From the NCBI RefSeq assembly GCF_900130125.1, contig NZ_FQXY01000011.1:682001-746000 (forward strand): a stretch of DNA of 64,000 bases. Reading direction: 5' to 3'. Source of the stretch: Bacteroides congonensis (lineage in GTDB: Bacteria > Bacteroidota > Bacteroidia > Bacteroidales > Bacteroidaceae). Positions within the stretch are counted from its first letter, which is position 1, and each line of letters starts with the position of its first letter. Positions 8,694 through 17,025 of the stretch are shown one piece after another. Below the pieces are notes generated by a model. The model did no database searches and was not told the origin of the DNA. It saw only the letters and a list, made by a program, of their open reading frames with translations. Both the position numbers and the translations under genes were made by a program.

Positions 8694-8996
8694 CGATTTT
8701 ATTGTTATGTCTTCGCTATACCGTTATCGTCTTATATGTGTTTTTTTGTTGACCGCAGGTTGTATATTGGGAAATATGGGGTTAGCATTCATGAATATTA
8801 TTCTTATCCTACATCATTTTTACAAGTAGATAGAACTTTAATGAAAAGATTGGCGTGTCTAATCTGCTATTTATTAGTTTGTTTTGACTTATTTATGGTT
8901 CGTTTGTTATATATGTCTCATATTAATATTGTAATTTGTATTTATAAATTATCTGCTATTATCTTGGCGTCTTCTTTCAATTTTAACATATAATTT

Positions 8997-9027
8997 ATTG
9001 CATATTTGCTTATAGTGTGTATATTTG
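8997..9027 (+). promoter_or_regulatory. Promoter candidate of the first SusC/SusD locus
   Basis: TATATTTG (9020-9027) is an exact -7 box, with ATTG ending 19 bases upstream as a three-of-four -33 match. The leader to the susC start would be about 165 nt, which is common for SusC genes and leaves room for post-transcriptional control. A small GGC-GTTAA-GCC hairpin follows the box. Because the locus also has an ECF sigma gene, an ECF-type promoter closer to the gene is possible and would not be recognised this way. Confidence 0.4.
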
Positions 9028-9202
9028 TGGCGTTAAGCCTTGAATAATGGGTGTAAAACGAAAACTTTAATCAAATTTCGAATTTGTTGTTGATGCTGTT
9101 ATTATTTACAGTGTTTTGATTTTTGCGCGATAATGAGTTCTTGTATGTAAATATAGTAGAATATTATTTGTTTATAACTTTTAATTTTAAATTTATTACT
9201 GA

Positions 9203-12200
9203 ATGAAAACAAATCTGAATCGCAAAGGTTTCTGTCTGCTTTTTAGCTTTTTGTTACTTGCAAGTGGTGGGAGTGCATATGCATCCGACTCTCATACTGT
9301 CAGTCAAGTACAAGACAATGTAATCAGTGTTTCTGGTACTGTAAAAGATACCAAGGGAGAAGCTCTGATTGGTGTAAGTGTACTGGTGAAAGGTACTACT
9401 AATGGTACGGTAACTGACCTGGATGGAAAATTCTCTTTGAAAGTTTCCATGGGTGATGTTCTTGAATTCTCGTATATTGGCTATGCCAGTCAGTCTGTGA
9501 CGGTAGCTAATGCTAATCCTTTAAACATTGTGTTGGATGAAGATACCGAAGTGCTGGAAGAAGTTGTGGTGACAGCTTTGGGTATCAAGCGTGCTGAAAA
9601 GGCGTTGACGTATAACGTTCAGCAGGTGAAAGGCGATGAACTGACTGCCGTAAAGAGCTCCAACTTCATGAGTTCATTGGCCGGTAAGGCTGCCGGTGTG
9701 CAGATTAACAACAGTTCATCCGGTCCCGGTAGTGGCGTAAAAGTTGTGATGCGTGGTGCTAAGTCTATCAGTCAGAATAACAATGCGTTGTATGTGATCG
9801 ATGGTATTCCGATGTACAACGTCAATACATCAAGTAGTGGTGATTCAATGAACTCACGTGGTAGTACGGAGTCCATTGCCGACATTAATCCGGATGATAT
9901 TGAAAGTATGTCATTGTTGACCGGACCTTCCGCAGCCGCCCTTTATGGCTACGAAGGTGCTAACGGAGTGGTGCTTATCACAACCAAAAAAGGACGTAGT
10001 GGTAAGACTAGCCTGAGCTACAGCTTGAGCGCTACATTCAGTAACCCTCTGATGATGCCCGAATTTCAGAACAGATATGGCAACATGACGGGTGAGTCGG
10101 ATAGTTGGGGCAATCCTACGGATTATCGTTACGATCCTTCCGGCTTTTTCAACACAGGAACGAACATCACTAATTCTGTTGCTCTTTCTACCGGTACTGA
10201 CAAGAGCCAGAGTTATTTCTCTGTAGCTGCCACCAACGCTACAGGTATTTTGCCTAATAACGATTACGACCGTTACAACTTTACGTTCCGCAATACGGTT
10301 AACTTCTTGAATGACAAGTTTACCCTGGATACCAGTGCCAACTATATCATTCAAAATGACAAGAATATGATTTCCCAAGGTTCTTATATGTCTCCATTCC
10401 CGGCTCTTTATCTGTTCCCGCGTGGTGAAAGTTTCGAAGACGTTGCCACTTACGAACATTTCGATCCGTTGACAGGTGCCACAACACAGTTCTGGCCTTA
10501 CGGTCAAATGGGACTCGACCAGCAGAATCCTTACTGGACGATGAATCGCATGAACCGTGAGACGGAAAGAAGACGTTATAAACTGGCTGCCAGTCTGCAA
10601 TATAACATTATGGAAGGACTGAACGTGCAGGGACGTGTCAGCATTGACAACACTGAAAACATCTTTACGGAAAAGTTCTATGCCGGAACATTGGCTACGT
10701 TTTCCGGCCCGAAGGGACACTATAAGGAAGACGTCCGCCTCGACCGTCAAACTTATGCCGATGTAATGGCAAACTTCAATAAGACATTCGGCGATTTCAA
10801 TATAGTTGCCAACGTCGGTGCCTCTATCAAGGATACTCGTATGAAATCCAGCGTGATAACCGGAAACTTGGAATTGGTGACTAATCATTTCACGATTGAG
10901 AATCTGTCCCGTACCAATAACTATAAGGTAGAAGCTGACGGTTTGAAACGCCAGACACAGTCTGTTTTTGCTAATGCGGAAATCGGTTGGAGAAGTTTCC
11001 TTTACCTAAGTCTCACGGGACGTTCGGACTGGGATTCTGCGTTTGCGTTCTCCGACAGAGGAACAAAGGCTTTCTTCTATCCTTCTATAGGTCTTTCCGG
11101 TATCTTGAGTGAAGTCATCAAATTGCCTGACTGGTTCACATTCCTGAAAGCCCGTGTATCCTATACTTCCGTAGGTAACTCTTATGATCCGTATATGACC
11201 AAAGTGCGTTATGAATACGATCCGCAGAACCATGCTTACAAAGTTATGTCTCACTATCCGAACTCTGACTTGAAACCGGAAAAGACCAACTCTTTCGAAG
11301 CAGGTTTGAATATGCGTTTCTTCGACAACTCATTGAACCTTGATATCACTTATTATACCTCTGACACCAAGAACCAGACGTTCTACGCACCGCTTCCTGC
11401 AAGTTCAGGTTTCAAAGATGTAGCGATTCAGGCAGGTAGTGTACAGAACCAAGGTATTGAGATGGCATTGGGTTATAACAATGAGTGGAGAGATTTCGGT
11501 TGGAGCTCCAACCTGACATTTACTTATAACAAGAATAAAATCAAGTCACTGGCAAATGGCGTACAGAATCCTTATACGGGTGAGTTGATTCAAATGGACT
11601 TTGTTGAAAAGGCTCGTTTGGGTAGCGGAAATGCTCCGACACTGCGTCTGGTAGAAGGTGGCTCTATGGGTGATATCTACACTAACCGTGACTTCAAGCG
11701 TGACAATAACGGTTATATTAGTCAGGATCCCAAGACCGGACTACCTACTATGATTGAAACAGAACACAGAAAGATTGGTTCCGTGTTGCCTAAAGTCAAT
11801 ATGGGTTGGAGAAACTCGTTTACTTACAAGGGCTTCCGCCTGAATGTATTATTGAGCGGACGTTTCGGCGGTAACGTGGTTTCCGGCACACAGGCGTTCA
11901 TGGATCGTTTCGGTGTATCAGAATATAGTGCGAAGTTGCGTGATGCCGGTGGTGTAGTGATTAACGGACGAACGATTACTGCCAAGGATTATCTGGGCAT
12001 TGTGGCAGCCGGTTCCGGTGAAAGTGACTTCTATGTGTACGATGCTACCAACATTCGTTTGCAGGAAGTAAGTTTAGAATATACTATTTCCAGAAAGAAA
12101 CTGCGCAACATTGCCGATGTAACATTGGGCTTGATTGGAAACAATCTTGCCATGATTTACTGCAAGGCTCCGTTCGACCCCGAACAGGTGGCGTCGTCTA

Positions 12201-12283
12201 CCAGCACGTTCTACACAGGTGTGGATTATTTCATGCAGCCTAGCTTGAGAAACATGGGTTTCAGTGTAAAAGTACAATTCTAA
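9203..12283 (+). CDS. SusC-like TonB-dependent outer-membrane transporter
   Basis: The 1,026-residue protein has a signal peptide (to about residue 28), a carboxypeptidase-D-like regulatory domain (VSGTVKDTKGEALIGVSVLV, about 42-120), the TonB-box and plug region (EVVVTALGI, then the plug to about 255), and a 22-strand beta barrel ending in a C-terminal aromatic residue (VKVQF). It lacks the N-terminal STN signalling domain seen in the other SusC of this window. SusC proteins import oligosaccharides or peptides using TonB energy and form a lidded barrel with the SusD encoded next, 4-16 bp downstream. Followed by GH18 and LamG proteins, its substrate is probably a GlcNAc-containing glycan. Confidence 0.92.
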   Translation: MKTNLNRKGFCLLFSFLLLASGGSAYASDSHTVSQVQDNVISVSGTVKDTKGEALIGVSVLVKGTTNGTVTDLDGKFSLKVSMGDVLEFSYIGYASQSVTVANANPLNIVLDEDTEVLEEVVVTALGIKRAEKALTYNVQQVKGDELTAVKSSNFMSSLAGKAAGVQINNSSSGPGSGVKVVMRGAKSISQNNNALYVIDGIPMYNVNTSSSGDSMNSRGSTESIADINPDDIESMSLLTGPSAAALYGYEGANGVVLITTKKGRSGKTSLSYSLSATFSNPLMMPEFQNRYGNMTGESDSWGNPTDYRYDPSGFFNTGTNITNSVALSTGTDKSQSYFSVAATNATGILPNNDYDRYNFTFRNTVNFLNDKFTLDTSANYIIQNDKNMISQGSYMSPFPALYLFPRGESFEDVATYEHFDPLTGATTQFWPYGQMGLDQQNPYWTMNRMNRETERRRYKLAASLQYNIMEGLNVQGRVSIDNTENIFTEKFYAGTLATFSGPKGHYKEDVRLDRQTYADVMANFNKTFGDFNIVANVGASIKDTRMKSSVITGNLELVTNHFTIENLSRTNNYKVEADGLKRQTQSVFANAEIGWRSFLYLSLTGRSDWDSAFAFSDRGTKAFFYPSIGLSGILSEVIKLPDWFTFLKARVSYTSVGNSYDPYMTKVRYEYDPQNHAYKVMSHYPNSDLKPEKTNSFEAGLNMRFFDNSLNLDITYYTSDTKNQTFYAPLPASSGFKDVAIQAGSVQNQGIEMALGYNNEWRDFGWSSNLTFTYNKNKIKSLANGVQNPYTGELIQMDFVEKARLGSGNAPTLRLVEGGSMGDIYTNRDFKRDNNGYISQDPKTGLPTMIETEHRKIGSVLPKVNMGWRNSFTYKGFRLNVLLSGRFGGNVVSGTQAFMDRFGVSEYSAKLRDAGGVVINGRTITAKDYLGIVAAGSGESDFYVYDATNIRLQEVSLEYTISRKKLRNIADVTLGLIGNNLAMIYCKAPFDPEQVASSTSTFYTGVDYFMQPSLRNMGFSVKVQF

Positions 12284-12299
12284 AAAAATGGAACGAATT

Positions 12300-13871
12300 A
12301 TGAGAAAAATCAATATGATTAAGACTGTAAGCGCAGTAACTTTTGCATCATCGTTGTTACTCGCTTCATGTACAGGAAACTTTGAAGATTTAAATACACA
12401 TCCCACGGATGTTTATGATGACCAGATGACTGAGATTGAGAAGGTCGGCTCGGTATTTCCCGTGATGACTTATCTGCTCAATCCGCAACAGGAAAACAAT
12501 AGCCAGATGACTGAACAAATGGTGGGATCACAGTATGGTGGTTATTTTACGTGTACTAACAAATGGAACGGTACCAATTTTAGCTCGTTCAATCCGCAAC
12601 TTAACTGGGTGGATACTCCTTTCAAGGATCTGTTTACGGATTTCTATCCTAACTTTCTGAAGGTGAAAGACCAGACCGGAGGTGTCGGAACGATTTATGC
12701 CTGGGCTTCCATTATCCGCGTAGGCGTAATGCTTCGTGTAGCTGACACGTATGGTCCTATTCCTTATTCTCAGATGGGGCAGGGTGAATTTGCCGTAGCT
12801 TATGATGATGTTAAGGATCTGTATCACAACATGATTACTGATCTGACGAAGAGCATTGAAGTACTGTCAGGTGTTAGTGGAACTTCGACTGCGTATGCAG
12901 ACTATGATGTGATGTATCAGGGTGATTTCAGTAAATGGGTGAAATATGCCAATTCGTTGAAGTTACGTATGGCTGTGCGTATTGCAGCTGTGGATACGGA
13001 ATATGCCAAACAAGTGATGGCGGAAGCTATTCAGAGTGGTGTGATTGAGTCCAATAGTGATAATGCTTACCTGAAGACCTCTAATAATCCATTCCGTCTG
13101 GCTTCACAAGACTGGGGTGACTTGGCTGTTAATGCTACGATTTCTGCCTATATGAATGGTTATAATGACCCTCGTATTGGTAAATACATGACGGAGTCTA
13201 AACAGAATTATTGTGGAGCACGCATGGGTAACAACAGTGATAATTTTAAGAATAATTACGGACAACCGGGCGTTTATGGATCAAGCGCAAACTATTCGAA
13301 ACCGGCATTTGAAAGAAACTCATCGATGCCTGTATTTTATGCCGCCGAAACTTATTTCCTGAAAGCGGAAGCTGCTCTTCAAGGCTGGATTGACGGTGGA
13401 GAGGTTGCTGCCAAAGGATATTATGAACAAGGTATCCAAACTTCTATGGAACAATATGGAGTGAGTGCTGGTAATTATTTGTCAAGCACAACAAAACCGG
13501 CAGGTTTTACGGATGCCATAAATGCTAGCGATAGTTATACGTTTGCAACTGCAGCAGCTTCTGTAGCTTGGGAAGATGGTGATAACAAGCTTCAGAAGAT
13601 TATTACCCAAAAGTGGATTGCTAATTATCCGATCGGTTTTGAGGCTTGGAATGACTTCCGCCGTACAGGCTACCCAGAAATGGTTCCTCCCAAAAACAAC
13701 TTAAGTTCAGCCGGATATATCGGAGATATTACTGATGGTCGCATGGTACGCCGTCTTCCTTATCCTTCTACGGAAAAGGACAGCAACTCTGCTAATTTGG
13801 AAGCTGCAATTTCTATGCTAGGCGGTCCGGATACAGGTAACACAGACTTGTGGTGGGCTAAAAAGAACTAA
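12300..13871 (+). CDS. SusD-like surface glycan-binding lipoprotein
   Basis: I start at the ATG giving MRKINMIKTVSAV rather than the ATG four codons upstream. The signal peptide ends in a lipobox, SSLLLASC, so the protein is lipidated at that Cys and exported to the surface. The rest is the helical TPR-like SusD fold of the second Pfam type (SusD-like_2 group), with the C-terminal segment GFEAWNDFRRTGYP typical of SusD/RagB proteins. It acts as the lid over the SusC barrel. Spacing to the SusC stop is 16 bp and to the GH18 gene about 20 bp, giving one operon. Confidence 0.9.
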   Translation: MRKINMIKTVSAVTFASSLLLASCTGNFEDLNTHPTDVYDDQMTEIEKVGSVFPVMTYLLNPQQENNSQMTEQMVGSQYGGYFTCTNKWNGTNFSSFNPQLNWVDTPFKDLFTDFYPNFLKVKDQTGGVGTIYAWASIIRVGVMLRVADTYGPIPYSQMGQGEFAVAYDDVKDLYHNMITDLTKSIEVLSGVSGTSTAYADYDVMYQGDFSKWVKYANSLKLRMAVRIAAVDTEYAKQVMAEAIQSGVIESNSDNAYLKTSNNPFRLASQDWGDLAVNATISAYMNGYNDPRIGKYMTESKQNYCGARMGNNSDNFKNNYGQPGVYGSSANYSKPAFERNSSMPVFYAAETYFLKAEAALQGWIDGGEVAAKGYYEQGIQTSMEQYGVSAGNYLSSTTKPAGFTDAINASDSYTFATAAASVAWEDGDNKLQKIITQKWIANYPIGFEAWNDFRRTGYPEMVPPKNNLSSAGYIGDITDGRMVRRLPYPSTEKDSNSANLEAAISMLGGPDTGNTDLWWAKKN

Positions 13872-13892
13872 TCTTTAAATTATTTCAAGAAT

Positions 13893-15038
13893 ATGAAAAT
13901 GAAAAATATCAAGACTATAGGATTCTCGTTTGCGGTTGCGCTGTTTGCGGCAAGCTGTACGGATGTAGAATCTATCAATAACGTTGACTTGAACGGAACC
14001 GTCAAGACGGATGAATACTATGCCGCTTTGCGTGAGTGGAAACAGACACCGGGATTGCCACAGGTGTTCGTATGGTTTGACAGTTGGACCGGTATTACGC
14101 CTACGGGTGAAACTAGTCTGCGTGGTTTGCCGGATTCGGTAACGATTGCTTCCAACTGGGGAGGTCATCCGAAATTCGAATTGACTCCCGAAAGAAGAGC
14201 TGATATGGAATATGTACAGAAAGTGAAAGGGACGAAAGTAGTAGTAACACTGTTCTCGCAGAACATCGGGGATGACCTGCCGGACAAGGAAATTTATCAT
14301 ACAGCAGGAACCAGTCGGGATCCGGAAGTGGTACGTCCTGCCATCAAGGCTTATGCGGAAGACCTTTACAGAGCTTGCCTAGAATGTGGCTATGATGGCT
14401 ATGACTGGGACTATGAACCCGGTGGTGGAATGGGAGCCGGTCAGCTTTGGGCTAATAAAGTACAAAGGACCATTTTCGTGGAAGAACTTTCTTATTGGTT
14501 CGGACATGGCGCAATGGATCCCGAACGTGATCGCGGTGACCGCCCCATGCCGGAAAAGCGTCTTCTTTTTCTGATTGACGGTGAGATTGGAGTCCGTACT
14601 GGTATGGATAAAGAATGGCTCTCTTACTATGTGGACTATTTTGTGCTGCAAGCTTATGGCGGAATGTCTGATTGGAGAATAGAAGGAGTGTTCCGTGATA
14701 TGGATGACTGGATTCAGCAGGGAATCATAACGCCTGAAGAAATTGTCCGCAGAACTATTACAACCGAAAATTTTGAGTCTTATGCCAGCACCGGTGGAGG
14801 ATTTTTGTCCACAATGGCCAACTATATTTATAAAGGAACATATAACGTGAAAGGAGAAACGGTTAATATTGACCAGCAGATTGGCGGTTGTGGCCTTTAT
14901 CGTTGTGGTTTCGACTATAATCAGGGCAAGGGAGACTATGACGGTTCTCCGGAATATTATTTCTTGCGCCAAGGTATTACGACTCTTTACAGTATCTATT
15001 ATGATCGTCTGAATGGCACATCCAATGGCGATGAATAA
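13893..15038 (+). CDS. GH18 family surface lipoprotein, probable endo-beta-N-acetylglucosaminidase
   Basis: The 381-residue lipoprotein (lipobox FAASC, Cys22) carries a TIM-barrel GH18 domain with an intact DxxDxDxE motif: D168-G-Y-D171-W-D173-Y-E175, so it should be active. GH18 enzymes use substrate-assisted catalysis by the GlcNAc N-acetyl group. Its size, lipid anchor and place right after SusC/SusD fit the EndoH-like branch of GH18, which cuts the chitobiose core of N-glycans at the cell surface in Bacteroides. The Phe/Trp-rich strand VFVWFDSWTG is also typical of this branch. A chitinase-like role is less likely. Downstream is a surface-binding protein gene with a short gap. Confidence 0.82.
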   Translation: MKMKNIKTIGFSFAVALFAASCTDVESINNVDLNGTVKTDEYYAALREWKQTPGLPQVFVWFDSWTGITPTGETSLRGLPDSVTIASNWGGHPKFELTPERRADMEYVQKVKGTKVVVTLFSQNIGDDLPDKEIYHTAGTSRDPEVVRPAIKAYAEDLYRACLECGYDGYDWDYEPGGGMGAGQLWANKVQRTIFVEELSYWFGHGAMDPERDRGDRPMPEKRLLFLIDGEIGVRTGMDKEWLSYYVDYFVLQAYGGMSDWRIEGVFRDMDDWIQQGIITPEEIVRRTITTENFESYASTGGGFLSTMANYIYKGTYNVKGETVNIDQQIGGCGLYRCGFDYNQGKGDYDGSPEYYFLRQGITTLYSIYYDRLNGTSNGDE

Positions 15039-15079
15039 GAATAAATAACGGTTAAATGAATCTTATAAGCATAAAAGTT

Positions 15080-16222
15080 ATGAAATATATCTATTTATCA
15101 AGTCTTGTAATTGCACTGTCGGCATTCCTGTTTATGGGATGCGATAATGCAGACTACAAAGCGCAGGGAAATAGTCTGTATATTGCAGACGCTGCCGGAA
15201 CAGCCAAAGCTGCAACAATCACTATGGATGGTGGTGCGGATATCAATGTTACAGTGCGTCTGGCGCAGAAGCTCGCGGAAGATGTAGAAGTGGAAATCGG
15301 ATTTGCTCCGGAAATAATTGCAGGTTATAATGAAAATAATGGTACAGAGTATGAAGCATTGCCGGCGGAACAACTGCCACAGGATGCTACGGTGACTATT
15401 CCTGCCGGTGAAATTAGTGCCAATTTCCAGTTGCACATTGACGACTTTGCTACGAATGGTATTACTTATGCCGTTCCCTTGGCATTGGGTAATGTCTTGA
15501 AAGGTAATGTGACAAAGTCTGCTGCACAAGGTCGGTTTATTTATGTATTGTCCAAGCCGTTGAATGTATCTGTTCCGGTGATGAAGCCTCGTGGTTCAGA
15601 AAATGTGCAGACAGATCCGGAAACAGACTGGGGTGTTTCTGTAGAAACTTACACGTTGGAAACATGGGTGCGCATGAGTAACTTGAATAAAAATAATCAG
15701 GCTATCTTCAATGTTCGTGCCAATAATGAGGTCTATGTTCGATTTGGTGATGCCAATCGTCCTTACAACTATTTGCAAGTTAAGGCTCATGGTGACGGTG
15801 GAACAGAGACTGCAAGAGACTGGAATACCAACCAATGGTATCATTTGGCTATTGTTTATAACGGAAGTGAACTTATTATTTATCGTGACGGAGTGCGTGT
15901 GGCAGGAAAGCAGGTTCCCGCTCCGAAAGGTGGAATGGTAATCAATGGCTTGCAGATGATTTCCAGTAGTTCCACATATTTCCCGGCTGAATGTGGAATG
16001 AGCCAGGTACGTTTCTGGAGCTACGCCCGTTCGGAAGCAGAAATTCAGAATAACATGTTCTTTGAAGTAAATCCGAAGAACCCGAATTTGATTGGTCTAT
16101 GGCCATTGGATGAGGGTGAAGGCAACACATTCAGAGACGCTACCGGACAAAATCGTGATATGACTGCGGGTGACGGTCTTATCAGACGTTGGGAACATAA
16201 TGTCCGCTTCGATAAAAAATAA
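15080..16222 (+). CDS. DUF1735 plus LamG-type surface glycan-binding lipoprotein
   Basis: I start at the ATG giving MKYIYLSSLV; another ATG lies eight codons upstream. The lipobox is AFLFMGC. An N-terminal DUF1735 Ig-like domain (about residues 30-165, with VTIPAGEISANF) is followed by a concanavalin-like LamG domain (about 180-375, LETWVRMSNLN, WYHLAIVYNGSELIIYRDG, GLWPLDEGEG). Such proteins sit on the surface next to SusD and bind the target glycan. It ends the operon and is followed by a good terminator. Confidence 0.82.
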   Translation: MKYIYLSSLVIALSAFLFMGCDNADYKAQGNSLYIADAAGTAKAATITMDGGADINVTVRLAQKLAEDVEVEIGFAPEIIAGYNENNGTEYEALPAEQLPQDATVTIPAGEISANFQLHIDDFATNGITYAVPLALGNVLKGNVTKSAAQGRFIYVLSKPLNVSVPVMKPRGSENVQTDPETDWGVSVETYTLETWVRMSNLNKNNQAIFNVRANNEVYVRFGDANRPYNYLQVKAHGDGGTETARDWNTNQWYHLAIVYNGSELIIYRDGVRVAGKQVPAPKGGMVINGLQMISSSSTYFPAECGMSQVRFWSYARSEAEIQNNMFFEVNPKNPNLIGLWPLDEGEGNTFRDATGQNRDMTAGDGLIRRWEHNVRFDKK

Positions 16223-16273
16223 AAGACTTTTTTACATAATAATGTGAAATAGGTATTGGTAATACACAAGGGA

Positions 16274-16329
16274 AGCCCCGGTTTATTCGAGTATCTGTGA
16301 GAATACGAGGTAATGCTGGGGCTATTTTT
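16274..16329 (+). terminator. Terminator of the first SusC/SusD operon
   Basis: AGCCCC (16274-16279) pairs with GGGGCT (16318-16323), followed immediately by ATTTTT. The 38-base loop can form further partial pairing. It separates the glycan operon from the sigma factor gene, and argues that the sigma gene starts after it. Confidence 0.6.
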
Positions 16330-16380
16330 GTGTTCTTCAAAGTGATGGGTTTTACCTACGTCACCAAAATATTTATTACC

Positions 16381-16911
16381 ATGATAGATAACAGTAACCA
16401 AGTAGAAGAAATATTTTCAGTGTTTTATTATGCGAACTTTTCGAAAATAAGAAAATACGCGTACAGATTGTTGAAATCAGAGTGTGATGCAGAAGATGTG
16501 GCACAGGAAGTGTTTATCAAACTTTGGGAACAACAGGAAATCTGGTTGAACAATGAGCGGAAATTAGACTCCTATCTTTTGGTTATGACTAAAAATATAG
16601 CTTTAAACATTCTCAAGCATCAACGGATAAAACTGGAATATAGAGAGCGTTTTATACAGGAGTTTCCATCCTATGAACAGGCAAATAGTGATAATTTCTG
16701 GGCGGACATATACCGTCGGGAAATACTGCAAAACATATTTATAATGTTGGAAACTGTTCCTGAACGTAGAAGAAGCATATTTAAACTCAGCCGTTTTAAA
16801 GGCAAAAGCCATAGAGAGATAGCCAACAAACTGAATATATCTGTCCATACGGTAGAACGGCAAATATATTTAACGCAGCTAAAGTTAAGGGAAGTGTTCT
16901 TGCTCATTTAG
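16381..16911 (+). CDS. ECF-type RNA polymerase sigma factor, no adjacent anti-sigma
   Basis: I choose the ATG giving MIDNSNQVEEIF, since upstream starts would place coding sequence over the terminator. The product is about 176 residues with sigma region 2 (YRLLKSECDAEDVAQEVFIKLWEQ) seen in two short parts, VAQEVFIKLWE being the -10 recognition helix, and region 4 ending in HTVERQIYLTQLKLRE. This is the Bacteroides sigma-70 group linked to SusC/SusD loci. Usually a FecR anti-sigma gene follows; here the next gene is convergent, so the factor is an orphan. The SusC in front also lacks an STN domain, so signalling must differ from the FecIRA scheme. It most likely activates the upstream glycan locus and perhaps the GH20 gene. 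Confidence 0.85.
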   Translation: MIDNSNQVEEIFSVFYYANFSKIRKYAYRLLKSECDAEDVAQEVFIKLWEQQEIWLNNERKLDSYLLVMTKNIALNILKHQRIKLEYRERFIQEFPSYEQANSDNFWADIYRREILQNIFIMLETVPERRRSIFKLSRFKGKSHREIANKLNISVHTVERQIYLTQLKLREVFLLI

Positions 16912-16969
16912 CGGCAAGGGCTCTGAATCCTATCATGGAGTATTTATTTTTTCTATACAAACAAAAAAC

Positions 16970-17000
16970 GAGACTGTCTAAATTACGGTAAGACAGTCTC
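16970..17000. terminator. Bidirectional terminator between sigma factor and GH20 genes
   Basis: A perfect 10-bp stem, GAGACTGTCT (16970-16979) and AGACAGTCTC (16991-17000), with an 11-base loop. It is flanked by ATTTTTATTT on the right and by a run of six A on the left (six T in the minus direction), so it can stop both converging transcripts. Confidence 0.85.
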
Positions 17001-17025
17001 ATTTTTATTTATCAATCAGCTATGC

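Noticed and set aside
8736..8993. An 85-codon open frame in the gap before the first susC
   Set aside because: Cys- and hydrophobic-rich without a family pattern, in an AT-rich promoter region, no promoter box leading to it.
9911..10888. A 325-codon open frame antisense to susC
   Set aside because: It is a reverse-frame shadow of a well-supported SusC gene with no domain pattern.
16297..16380. Longer start for the ECF sigma factor
   Set aside because: It would code through the terminator stem end, and the extra residues do not look like sigma region 2.
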